Source: Bacteroidota bacterium (lineage in GTDB: Bacteria > Bacteroidota > Bacteroidia > NS11-12g > UBA9320). From it: 8,996 bases of DNA. The stretch covers positions 1 through 8,996 of the forward strand of contig DNHN01000028.1 of NCBI GenBank assembly GCA_003485825.1. The letters run 5' to 3'. The position numbers and the translations under genes are program-made. Of this stretch, positions 1-8,000 are shown piece by piece (position 1 is the stretch's first letter; the number at the start of each line of letters is the position of its first letter). Below the pieces are notes generated by a model. That model was given only the letters and a program-made list of their open reading frames with translations, did no database searches and was not told the DNA's origin.

Positions 1-619
1 AGATAAGCAATTCAAGGAAGACGCACTTGGACAAGAGGCAAAGTTCAAAAATGCAAAACTAAGCTACTACACCTCAGATTTTGAGTGGGCTAAAAGCCAA
101 CTAGATATTCTGAAGACAGCTACATCCCAATTGATAAGCAACAATGCAATAGAACTAGCACTGCGTATCCAAGATAATACTGGTTTAGATACTACAGAAG
201 ATGCGATGAAGGAATATGCTACAGCCGAGTTTTTCTTGTTTAAAAATGAAATAGATAAGTGTACTGAAATACTAAATCTACTGCCCTTCAAATATCCAGA
301 CCACTCGCTACAAGACGAAATCTATTACCTTAAAGCACAGGTGCAAGAAAAGCTAGGAAACTACGATGAAGCGAATAAGCTGTACACTGCACTTTACACG
401 AAATACAATGAAGATATTCTAGCCGACAATGCCTTATTTAAATCTGCTATTATCATGCTACAAATTCTTGACAAACCTAAAGTAGCACAAGACCTTTTCG
501 AAAAACTAATACTAGAGTACAACTCTAGTCTTTATGCCGTAGATGCACGTAGAATGTACTATGGCTTAAAGGAGGGTAAAAGTAAAGAAGAACTTTACCA
601 AGGTAATCTCATCAACTAA
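1..619 (+). CDS. Tetratricopeptide repeat protein, C-terminal part (5' truncated by window edge)
   Basis: The reading frame is open from base 2 (DKQFKEDALGQE...) to the TAA at 617-619, giving 205 visible residues; the true start lies outside the window. The TTG at 131 is internal, because the family sequence KLSYYTSDFEWAKSQLDIL lies upstream of it. The protein is almost wholly alpha-helical with TPR-like helix pairs, for example LQDEIYYLKAQVQEKLGNYDEANKLYTALYTKY and the following pair with AQDLFEKLILEYNSSLYAVDARRMY. From memory of the family, it matches the C-terminus of a large Bacteroidota TPR protein (typically containing TSQLTANDA...LSLLIQDN and a DILADDA-like segment). TPRs mediate protein-protein contacts, and no enzymatic motif is visible. 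The stop is 2 bp before the glycosyltransferase start, so the two are probably co-transcribed. Location (periplasm or cytoplasm) cannot be judged without the N-terminus. Confidence 0.85.
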   Translation, partial: DKQFKEDALGQEAKFKNAKLSYYTSDFEWAKSQLDILKTATSQLISNNAIELALRIQDNTGLDTTEDAMKEYATAEFFLFKNEIDKCTEILNLLPFKYPDHSLQDEIYYLKAQVQEKLGNYDEANKLYTALYTKYNEDILADNALFKSAIIMLQILDKPKVAQDLFEKLILEYNSSLYAVDARRMYYGLKEGKSKEELYQGNLIN

Positions 620-621
620 CC

Positions 622-2121
622 ATGCCGATCAAAAAATACCTGCCACACCTGCTCGTTCTTATCGGATTTTTTATAATTAGCGTACCTCTTTGGCTCAAGG
701 TAGACGTACTTCCAATGCGAATATGGGATGAGTCTAGAAATGCGGTGAATGCTATTGAGATGTACCAAACGGAAAATTGGCTGGTACGAACCTATGATTT
801 TGCTCCTGAAAATTATGAGCTAAAACCTCCACTGCTTACATGGTTTCAAGTAGCTTCCCTACATGTATTTGGTCTTAATGAGCTGGGCATACGGTTTCCT
901 TCTGTAATTTTTAGTCTAATCACCCTAATGGTGCTGTTTTCGCTGGTGTACCGCATGACTGAAAAGTGGTACATTGCTTTTTTGGCTTCCTTTATAGTCG
1001 CTACTTCAGCGGGTTTTTATACCGAACACTTGGGTAGGTTTGGAGATCATGAAGCATTGCTTGTCTGCATATACAGTTGCTTGTTTTACATTGTATACAT
1101 GTATAGTATCACCCAAAAGGTGAGGTACATTTACCTTACTGCTCTCACAGTAGCACTCGCCATACTTTGTAAAAGTATTTCTGTAGGTATGTTGCTTCCC
1201 GGCATATTTCTGTTTTTATTGTTTGACAAAAAGATACTTACTCTTCTAAAAAACAAACACACATACTTTGCTCTACTTTTCGGGGCTCTTCCTGTTTTTG
1301 CTTACTATTATCTTCGTGAGCAAGCTCAGCCAGGATATCTTCATTTAGTATGGCAAATGGAATTATTCCCTAGATTCTTTAATACCTCTACAGAACTCGT
1401 CTTTCAGAAAGACCCCTTTAGCTACTACTTTGACCTTATCCGTACCTCAAAGATGGAGTACTGGGTGTGGTCACTCCTGCTTGTTTTACTGGCGCCGTTT
1501 GTGGCTAAAAAAATAGATAGACGCTGGGCGTTTTGGTGCATACAAGCGGTGACATTCCTTCTTATTATATCCAGTGGAACTAAAAATTTTTGGTACTCCG
1601 CCCCGGCCATCCCTATGCTAGCTGGTGCCATAGCCCTAAGTGTTCATCTCTTGGTTCATAAAAATAGGAAGTGTGGCTTTTTAATAGCTATTCCGCTAAC
1701 GATACTAGCTACTCTGAGTTATCAAAAAGCGTATGCATATGCTATGCAGCCTGGAGAGCGATACTACGAATGGGAAACCAACGGTATTTCTCATTTCTTA
1801 AAAAACGAAAATCACCTTGCTCAGGTTAGTCCTGGAACTAAAATTCTATTAGATGATAAGTATGGTCTTGAGCCACATAAGTTCTATGTCAAGGCGCTTA
1901 AATTAGAGCGGGGTATAGATATAAAACGCACAGAGCTTTATCATATAAAGCCTTACGACACTTTACTCATTTCACACTTAAGCACTTTTCAAAAACTTAA
2001 GGAGTCTTATGAAATAAAGGTCATAGATAGTTCCTATAGTCACACGAAACTATTGACCATTTTACCCAAAGATTCTTTAGTCCAAATAGACTCTGTAAGC
2101 CAATTCAGCTCTGTAGAATAG
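622..2121 (+). CDS. GT39 (ArnT/PMT-like) integral-membrane glycosyltransferase
   Basis: A 499-residue polytopic membrane protein starting at ATG 622. Residues 7-27 form the first membrane helix. A periplasmic loop follows with the acidic pair W35-D36-E37-S38-R39 at the position of the catalytic or metal-binding Asp-Glu of GT39/ArnT enzymes, then K68-P-P-L-L, the usual KPP motif. A second acidic motif, R139-F-G-D-H-E144, fits the loop before a later helix. Roughly ten hydrophobic segments extend to about residue 370, and a soluble C-terminal domain (about 375-499) follows. Family members transfer a sugar from a polyprenyl-phosphate donor to lipid A, another glycolipid or protein on the outer face of the inner membrane. 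The acceptor here is unknown, and calling it arnT would overreach. Its last 45 bp overlap the convergent DUF6268-like gene. It probably forms an operon with the TPR gene 2 bp upstream. Confidence 0.88.
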   Translation: MPIKKYLPHLLVLIGFFIISVPLWLKVDVLPMRIWDESRNAVNAIEMYQTENWLVRTYDFAPENYELKPPLLTWFQVASLHVFGLNELGIRFPSVIFSLITLMVLFSLVYRMTEKWYIAFLASFIVATSAGFYTEHLGRFGDHEALLVCIYSCLFYIVYMYSITQKVRYIYLTALTVALAILCKSISVGMLLPGIFLFLLFDKKILTLLKNKHTYFALLFGALPVFAYYYLREQAQPGYLHLVWQMELFPRFFNTSTELVFQKDPFSYYFDLIRTSKMEYWVWSLLLVLLAPFVAKKIDRRWAFWCIQAVTFLLIISSGTKNFWYSAPAIPMLAGAIALSVHLLVHKNRKCGFLIAIPLTILATLSYQKAYAYAMQPGERYYEWETNGISHFLKNENHLAQVSPGTKILLDDKYGLEPHKFYVKALKLERGIDIKRTELYHIKPYDTLLISHLSTFQKLKESYEIKVIDSSYSHTKLLTILPKDSLVQIDSVSQFSSVE

Positions 2122-2991
2122 TCCATTTGCAAAGTCGGTATTGAGTGGCACTCTATCATCTCCAAAACGGAAAAGACTGAGCCCAAAGTCTATCTTGTCA
2201 TCATTCTCATACACACGAAACGATCGGCCTAGAGACACTCCAGCCATTCCACGTACTATTACGCCCTTTATCGGTTCATAACCTACGTGTGCAGCTATTT
2301 CATTAGAAAGGTGGTGCATATAAAAGGGTCTTTTTACTACGGCTGGCAAGTTTACCATAGGGCCTTGCAAATTATAGGACTTTACCGTTGCTCGCCAATT
2401 TACTCCTGCAGTAAACTTTGGACTAAGGCTATAGTTTATCTTAGCATACGATGGCACTATGACGTCCATTTCCAATTTCTTCTTCTTGTAATAAAAACCG
2501 AATAACGGTACCAAAAAAGGACCAAATTGATCACCATTCATATATGCTCCAATCTTGTAGCTTAAGTTTTCTGTTTTCTTCTTTTTAGCAAGTACCAAAC
2601 CGCCGAATTGAAAGTCTTCTGAGCTAGTGGTTGCTGTAAATGTAGAGGCAAGCTTGGGTAGCAGTAAGAACGTAGTACTCCACTTATCAGAGTGTTTTAT
2701 ATTCATGCCCATCTTGAGTATGAATGAAGAAACGGGTGTCATTTTTTCTCCCGGGTCAAAAGAAGTATTGACTCTATCGTACACCAATCCTGTTAAAATA
2801 GCGTTCCCATTTTTGAGTTTAATGGGCGTCGTGATGTTAATGTTTATCTTCTGTAAATCCGTAGTTTGATTGCTACTATCAAAAGTATTTTGGGGTGTAG
2901 CGGTATACTCAGAATGTAACACGTCTACGTAATTTTGAGCGAAGCCCAATAGTCTGTATAAAAATAAAACTAGAACTAAATACTTTCTCAT
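2077..2991 (-). CDS. DUF6268-like secreted, probable outer-membrane beta-barrel protein
   Basis: The ATG at 2991-2989 gives 304 residues starting MRKYLVLVLFLYRLLGFAQ. This is a typical signal peptide: a positive N-region, a hydrophobic core and cleavage at FA|Q. An in-frame TTG at 3000 would add three residues, but the ATG places the charged N-region correctly, so I chose it. The mature part is rich in alternating hydrophobic/polar beta-strands with turns, such as ITTPIKLKNGNAILTGLVYD, DKWSTTFLLLPKLAS and KFTAGVNWRATVKSY. That pattern matches the DUF6268 family of Bacteroidota, which has no assigned function. No catalytic motif is visible. The C-terminus YRVYLD does not end in the usual aromatic of barrel proteins, so barrel topology is inferred. 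The gene is divergent from trmL (46 bp gap) and convergent with the GT39 gene, with a 45-bp tail overlap. Confidence 0.75.
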   Translation of the reverse strand: MRKYLVLVLFLYRLLGFAQNYVDVLHSEYTATPQNTFDSSNQTTDLQKININITTPIKLKNGNAILTGLVYDRVNTSFDPGEKMTPVSSFILKMGMNIKHSDKWSTTFLLLPKLASTFTATTSSEDFQFGGLVLAKKKKTENLSYKIGAYMNGDQFGPFLVPLFGFYYKKKKLEMDVIVPSYAKINYSLSPKFTAGVNWRATVKSYNLQGPMVNLPAVVKRPFYMHHLSNEIAAHVGYEPIKGVIVRGMAGVSLGRSFRVYENDDKIDFGLSLFRFGDDRVPLNTDFANGLFYRAELAYRVYLD

Positions 2992-3037
2992 TAGACACAA
3001 TGATAGTGCATCACATGTACTTTTACCGTTTTAAAAT

Positions 3038-3496
3038 ATGTTTAACATCGTTTTACTAGAACCTCGCATGCCTGGAAATGTAGGCACCATAGGTCGACTG
3101 GCTGTAGCTACAGGATGTACACTGCACCTTATCAAACCCTATGGATTTAAGGCTATAGACGAAGAAAAAGTAAAACGAGCAGGTATGGACTACTGGGCAG
3201 ATCTTAATTTTATAGAATACGAAAACATAGAAGAGTTCTGGGCTATACATCCTTTTAATGAAAGGCACTTTCTCTCTACTAAAAAAGCTGCGAAGCTCTA
3301 TACTCAGTTTGCATTTAAACCTAAGGACTACCTGTACTTTGGTAGAGAGGATACTGGTCTACCAGAGCCCCTAACGAGCAAACAGTCAAGATCTTGCATG
3401 TCTATTCCCATGGTAGACGGTGCTCGCTCTCTCAATATAGCAAACGCTGCTTCTGTAGTGGTGTATGAGGGCTGGAGGCAAAATATATCCTTCTAA
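3038..3496 (+). CDS. trmL: tRNA (cytidine(34)/cmnm5U(34)-2'-O)-methyltransferase TrmL (SPOUT)
   Basis: A 152-residue single-domain SPOUT methyltransferase. It uses S-adenosylmethionine to 2'-O-methylate the wobble nucleotide of certain leucine tRNAs. Visible family motifs are EPRMPGNVGTIGRL (8-21; the N14-x-G-x-x-x-R20 element), HLIKPYGF (30-37), KRAGMDYW (46-53), FGREDTGLP (101-109; the G-x-E-x-x-G-L-P loop of the trefoil knot), IPM (123-125) and RSLNIANA (130-137) followed by VVVYEGWRQ. The length equals that of E. coli TrmL (YibK). The ATG at 3038 begins directly with the MFNIVLLEP strand, so the start is secure. The closest alternative would be another small SpoU-family enzyme, but the motif set and length favour TrmL. 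It reads away from the DUF6268-like gene, with 116 bp before dinB. Confidence 0.93.
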   Translation: MFNIVLLEPRMPGNVGTIGRLAVATGCTLHLIKPYGFKAIDEEKVKRAGMDYWADLNFIEYENIEEFWAIHPFNERHFLSTKKAAKLYTQFAFKPKDYLYFGREDTGLPEPLTSKQSRSCMSIPMVDGARSLNIANAASVVVYEGWRQNISF

Positions 3497-3612
3497 AATT
3501 TAAATATCTAGTCATCAGTAGGTTTACCTAATCTTGGTTTTCTTTCTCCACATTTTCTTGCTTTACACTTTTCTTTAAGGCTAAATTATGGTCAATAAAA
3601 AAGATAATAATA
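3497..3612 (+). other. trmL-dinB intergenic leader (116 bp)
   Basis: The trmL stop is followed by an AT-rich stretch, a 12-bp perfect dyad (3519-3530), and a strongly pyrimidine-rich tract over about 3531-3580. No GC-rich hairpin with a T-run is visible, so there is no obvious intrinsic terminator for trmL and read-through into dinB is possible. A weak promoter-like pair exists: TTG at 3558-3560 and TAAATTAT at 3582-3589, distantly like the Bacteroidota TTTG/TAnnTTTG boxes. No strong Shine-Dalgarno sequence precedes the GTG start; the region just upstream is A/T-rich, as is usual in this phylum. Confidence 0.4.
3519..3530. promoter_or_regulatory. 12-bp dyad TAGGT-TT-ACCTA, possible operator before dinB
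   Basis: A perfect inverted repeat with 5-bp arms and a 2-bp centre lies 82 bp upstream of the dinB GTG. I see no second copy in the window. It resembles no SOS box that I know (not CTGT-N8-ACAG, not GAAC-N4-GTTC). The operator role is inference only. Confidence 0.2.
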
Positions 3613-4824
3613 GTGTCAAAACAAATCGTACATATGGACCTGGACACTTTCTACGTATCCGTAGAGCGGCTCATAGACTCGCGGCTAATAGGTAAGCCCG
3701 TGCTACTCGGTGGTGTGGGAGATAGGGGTGTGGTAGCTAGTTGTAGTTACGAGGCCCGCACCTTTGGTGTGCATAGTGGTATGAGCATGAAAATGGCCCG
3801 CCAACTCTGTCCACAAGGCATAGTAATAAAAGGCAATGCGGGCACCTACTCCAAGTACTCCAAAACAGTAACTGAAATCATACGCGAAACTGCCCCCATA
3901 GTAGAAAAAAGCAGCATAGATGAATTTTACCTAGACCTTACGGGTATGGATAAATTCTTTGGCTGCTACAAGATAGCCAGCGAGCTGCGTACCCGTATCA
4001 CCAAAGAAACCGGTCTGCCCATATCCTTTGGGATGTCTGTAAATAAAACGGTAAGCAAGGTGGCCACCGGCGAAGCCAAGCCCGATGGCCAGAGGAAAAT
4101 AGACTTTGGTGAAGAGAAACCTTTTCTAGGTCCATTGTCTGTAAAAAAAATACCGATGATTGGCAAAAAAACAGCCTTCATGCTGAATAGAATGGGCGTA
4201 CAAAAAATATATACGCTACAAGAAATGCCTCTGGAGTTGCTGGAAAAAGCATTTGGTAAAAACGGTAAAATGATGTGGCAAAAAGCCAATGGTATAGATC
4301 ACAGCCCACTCATACCCTATCACGAAAAAAAGAGCATAAGCACCGAACGTACCTTTATGAAAGATACCATAGACACCCGCAAACTCAAAGATATGGTAGT
4401 AGCCATGGTGGAACAGCTCGCCTACGAACTACGCCACGGGCAGCGGGTGTGCTCTACTATCAGTATCAAGCTGAGGTACTCCGACTTTCAGACGGTGAGT
4501 AAGCAAAAACGCATCCCTTACACCGCTGCAGATCATACACTTATTGCTCACGCCAAAGAACTCTTTGACTCGCTCTATAGCCGCCGTGTTCGCATACGCC
4601 TAGTGGGTGTACGCCTAGGAGACTTGGCTAGTGGCGGGCATCAGATAGACCTCTTTAATGATGATGATAGAATAATAGATCTGTACCAAGCTATGGACAA
4701 GATGAAAGCTCGCTATGGTGCCAACGCTGTGAGACGAAGTGTGGCCTCAGAAGTAAAAGGCCTGGGCCGTGGAAATCCGTTTAGTGGCGAACCTAATGTG
4801 GTGCCAGCTCATCGGAATGCGTGA
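3613..4824 (+). CDS. dinB: DNA polymerase IV (Y-family translesion polymerase)
   Basis: A 403-residue Y-family polymerase that copies damaged templates without proofreading. The palm begins IVHMDLDTFYVSVE: D9 and the pair D103-E104 (in SSIDEFYLDLTG) are the three metal-binding carboxylates. Y14 sits at the steric-gate position and excludes ribonucleotides. A helix-hairpin-helix thumb lies near residues 175-205 (LSVKKIPMIGKKTAFMLNRM), the little-finger domain covers about 240-340, and Q344-I-D-L-F348 is a perfect QxxLF sliding-clamp motif. The tail (349-403) contains the LYQAMDKMKARYGANAVRR segment common in this phylum. The start is GTG at 3613. The nearest ATG upstream (3588) is out of frame, and the next in-frame ATG (3634) would cut away part of the catalytic strand. 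Unlike ImuB, the active site is intact. The gene lies 191 bp before an accessory dnaE and probably acts with it. Confidence 0.95.
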   Translation: MSKQIVHMDLDTFYVSVERLIDSRLIGKPVLLGGVGDRGVVASCSYEARTFGVHSGMSMKMARQLCPQGIVIKGNAGTYSKYSKTVTEIIRETAPIVEKSSIDEFYLDLTGMDKFFGCYKIASELRTRITKETGLPISFGMSVNKTVSKVATGEAKPDGQRKIDFGEEKPFLGPLSVKKIPMIGKKTAFMLNRMGVQKIYTLQEMPLELLEKAFGKNGKMMWQKANGIDHSPLIPYHEKKSISTERTFMKDTIDTRKLKDMVVAMVEQLAYELRHGQRVCSTISIKLRYSDFQTVSKQKRIPYTAADHTLIAHAKELFDSLYSRRVRIRLVGVRLGDLASGGHQIDLFNDDDRIIDLYQAMDKMKARYGANAVRRSVASEVKGLGRGNPFSGEPNVVPAHRNA

Positions 4825-4861
4825 TTGTCTGTTCTCGGTACAAAAGACACCAAATAAAGTC

Positions 4862-4875
4862 GACACCTATTTGTC
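4862..4875. promoter_or_regulatory. Dyad copy 1, GACACCTATTTGTC, candidate operator
   Basis: An inverted repeat GACA-N6-TGTC preceded by TC. Together with copy 2 it fits the pattern TCGACA-N-C-N2-TTTGTC. Its right arm contains TTTG (4870-4873), the sequence of the Bacteroidota -33 promoter element. The role as a protein-binding site is inferred from the repetition upstream of dnaE. Confidence 0.3.
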
Positions 4876-4955
4876 ATCTCAAGTGGCGGACTAAATCCTA
4901 ACTATATCAAGAAGTGAACAAATAGCAAAACAAGGAAACGCTTCAAAATTTTCTC

Positions 4956-4969
4956 GACAGCAGTTTGTC
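4956..4969. promoter_or_regulatory. Dyad copy 2, GACAGCAGTTTGTC, candidate operator
   Basis: The second copy of the dyad ends 46 bp before the dnaE ATG. It is nested in longer arms, CTCGA (4953-4957) and TCGAG (4973-4977), and followed by a T-run at 4982-4986. It could be an operator or, less likely, a weak terminator or attenuator. The centre-to-centre distance to copy 1 is 94 bp, close to nine helical turns. Confidence 0.3.
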
Positions 4970-5015
4970 TTTTCGAGTGGGTTTTTGAGCATCACCAAAA
5001 AATTTATACCCAGAA

Positions 5016-8000
5016 ATGTACCTCAACTGCCACACATATTACTCTTTCAAATACGGGACGATGTCGCCGAAGGAATTGCTTTCAGAAGTGGGTGCTGCCC
5101 TGCAAAATCAGGTAGGAACTGCCCCGCATAATCATGGTGTAGGAACTGTCATGCAAGGAAACACCTACAATAAACAGGGCAGTACCCACATGCCAATAAT
5201 TGCCCTCACAGACATCAACAGCACCTCTGGTTGCTTATACCACGCCTTCGAATGCCAAAGACTCGGCTGGCCAGTCATACTCGGTGTTGATTTTAGAATA
5301 GAAAACCAACAGCAGTTCATTGCCATAGCCAAAAACAACGAAGGGTTTCAGAATATTAATTTTTACCTGACTGAATTTTTGTTGCAAGGCAAGAACTCGT
5401 CTCGAGGCGAGTTCTCACAAGAACCGATAATTAAAAATGCCTACATTGTATACCCTTTTAAAAATGTACCTAAACGTAAGCTTCGAGCCAACGAATACAT
5501 CGGCGTAAATCATACGGAATTGTTTGCTGCGAGTACCGCCTTGCAGGGCTGTAATAACAAAGATAAATACGTCGCACTAAACACCGTCACCTTTCGCAAT
5601 AAACGGGATTTTAACGCACACCGGCTGCTGCGGGCCATTGACAAAAACCTGCTGCTAAGCAAACTGCCCGTAGAAGAACAAGGCGAAATACATCATAAAT
5701 TTTATTCGTCCGAAGAGCTGAACAAGCTCTACGACGGATATGAATATTTGCTAGAAAACACCGAAAAACTATTGGCCAGCTGTAGTCTGCATTTTGATTT
5801 TAATGACAAGTCTAAACTTCAAAACAAACGTACTTACTCCCAAACTAAAGAGCAAGATGAAAAGCTACTACAACACCTAGCAGAACAAGGGCTGGCCTAT
5901 CGCTACAAAGGCAATGTTACCCCCGAAATAACCGAACGGCTAAATCGCGAACTGCAAGTGATTAAGCAGTGCAACTTCATTCCCTATTTTTTGATAAACC
6001 ACGACATACTGCGTTATGCTCGCAGCAAGGGGTATTTCTACGTAGGACGGGGAAGTGGAGCCAATAGTCTAGTGGCATACCTCCTCCGCATTACCAATGT
6101 AGATCCCATAGAACTCGACCTCTACTTCGAGCGATTCATAAACCCTAGCCGTAAGTCTCCGCCCGATTTTGATATCGATTTTAGCTGGCGAGACAGGAAT
6201 GACGTGACCCAATACATTTTTGACACCTATCCAAACACAGCTCTCATGGGTGCTTTTGTTACATTTCAGGCCAAATCCGTAATACGTGAACTAGGCAAAG
6301 TGCTGGGCCTTCCTGCAGACGAGATAAAAAACATACAACGTACCGATAGGCCACAAGAACTCGACCATCTGGGTAAACTCTGCATACTCTACAGCAGGTA
6401 CATCCACGGTTTTCCAAACCACCTGAGCATACACAGCAGCGGTATCATTATTACCGAAAAACCCATCCAATACTTCGGAGCCACAAGCATGCCACCTAAG
6501 GGTTTTCCTACTGCCCATTTTGACATGCACATCGCCGAAGATGCAGGCATTTATAAGTATGACATTCTCGCACAGCGAGGCTTGGGGAAAATAAAAGACA
6601 CCCTGCAGGTAATTAAGCAAAACCAGCCCAATGCTCCCGACTTTGATATAGATGACATCGACCGTTTCAAGCAAGATGAAAAGATAAAAGATCTGCTTCG
6701 TAGAGGCGATGCTATAGGTTGTTTTTATGTGGAAAGTCCCGCCATGCGGGCTCTCATGAAAAAGCTACAAGTAGATGACTACCGTGGTCTCGTGGCAGCT
6801 AGCTCTATTATACGTCCCGGCGTTAGCAATAGCGGTATGATGGCTGAATACATCAAGCGGCACCGCGACCCCAATGCCCGCAAAAAAACACATCCAGTAC
6901 TGGCTAAAATACTGCACGATACTTACGGAGTAATGGTGTACCAAGAAGACGTACTCAAAGTGGCTCACTATTTTGCTGGACTCACGCTCGAAGAGTCCGA
7001 TGTGTTAAGACGTGGAATGAGCTGGAAATTTAGAGAACGAACAGAATTTAAGGTGGTAGAAAAACTCTTTTTTGATAACTGTGCTGCCAAAGGGTACAGC
7101 CTAAAACTAAGTCAAGAAGTCTGGACACAAATAGAAAGTTTTGCCAACTATGCGTTTGCCAAGGGGCACTCGGCTAGCTATGCCGTAGAAAGCTACCAAA
7201 GTCTCTTTCTAAAAGCCTACTTCCCGCTAGAATACATGGTCGCTACAATCAACAATTTTGGTGGGTTTTACCGCACAGAGCAGTACATACAAGAGGCTCG
7301 ACTAAAAGGTGCACACATAGAAGTACCTTGTGTGAATAGGAGCAGTTTTGAAACTACAATAGCCGGTAAAAACATCTTCTTGGGTTTTCAGCACGTGGCA
7401 GAACTAGAGGCCAAAGTAATAGATGCCCTGCTCATCAACCGAAGAGATTTTGGCCCGTTTACAAGTCTAGAAAATTTCACCCAAAGAGTGAATGCTAGCC
7501 TAGATCAAACGGTGATATTAATTCGTATCCATGCATTTCGATTTACAGGTAAGACCAAACACTGGCTGCTCTGGAAAGCGCATTTTTTATTGGTGGCACG
7601 TTCGTCTAACCCTTTGACTGCGCTCAGGACGACTCACCCAAGTCTATTTGATCAATACAACAACACCAAAAAAGTAACTATACCTGAACTAGATGCAGTG
7701 CCGTACGAAGATGCCATGGATGAGATAGAGTACTTGGGTTTTCCTGTTTGCTCACCCTTTGAACTGATAGACGAAGACGAGAAAAAAAGCACCGTGGTGA
7801 GTGCAGACTTCAAGCAAAGCCTAAACACGGTAATAACCATACTAGGCTACCTTGTACACACCAAACGCACCAAAACAAAGGGCCGCATAGAACAAGAAAT
7901 GTTCTTTGGTACATTTATGGACCTGGATGGGCAGTTTTTTGATAGTGTACACTTTCCGCTCGCTGCAAGGCAATACAAGTTTAAAGGGCGAGGGGTTTAT

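Larger units (their letters stand above)
4825..5015 (+). other. dinB-dnaE intergenic region (191 bp) with repeated dyads
   Basis: No coding potential is apparent; the dnaE frame is closed by a TGA at 4986-4988. It holds two copies of a GACA-N6-TGTC dyad (4862-4875 and 4956-4969) and a direct GACACC repeat (4846-4851 and 4862-4867). It also has a weak TGTCT/AGACA hairpin (4826-4830 with 4845-4849), and CTCGA/TCGAG arms (4953-4957 and 4973-4977) around the second dyad. The gap is long for a tight operon and suggests that dnaE has its own regulation. The 20 bp before the dnaE ATG are A/T-rich with no Shine-Dalgarno sequence. Confidence 0.5.

Noticed and set aside
2627..2869. Plus-strand ORF within the DUF6268-like gene
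   Set aside because: The minus-strand gene has a signal peptide and family-like beta pattern through this region; the plus-strand product has neither a family match nor a plausible start context.
3966..4289. 107-codon minus-strand ORF inside dinB
   Set aside because: It is antisense to the conserved palm and thumb of Pol IV, has no recognisable domain, and is explained by codon bias of the real gene.
4826..4849. Terminator-like hairpin just after dinB
   Set aside because: The stem is only 5 bp with a 14-nt loop and no T-run follows, so it is too weak to call an intrinsic terminator.
6291..6674. 127-codon minus-strand ORF inside dnaE
   Set aside because: It lies antisense to the conserved polymerase core and its translation resembles no family; it is a shadow of the coding strand.
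7440..7660. Possible frameshift in the C-terminal third of dnaE
   Set aside because: The frame continues without a break, and the translation (LIRIHAFRFTGKTKHWLLWKAH, then the DEIEYLGFPVCSPFEL region) follows the usual family order.
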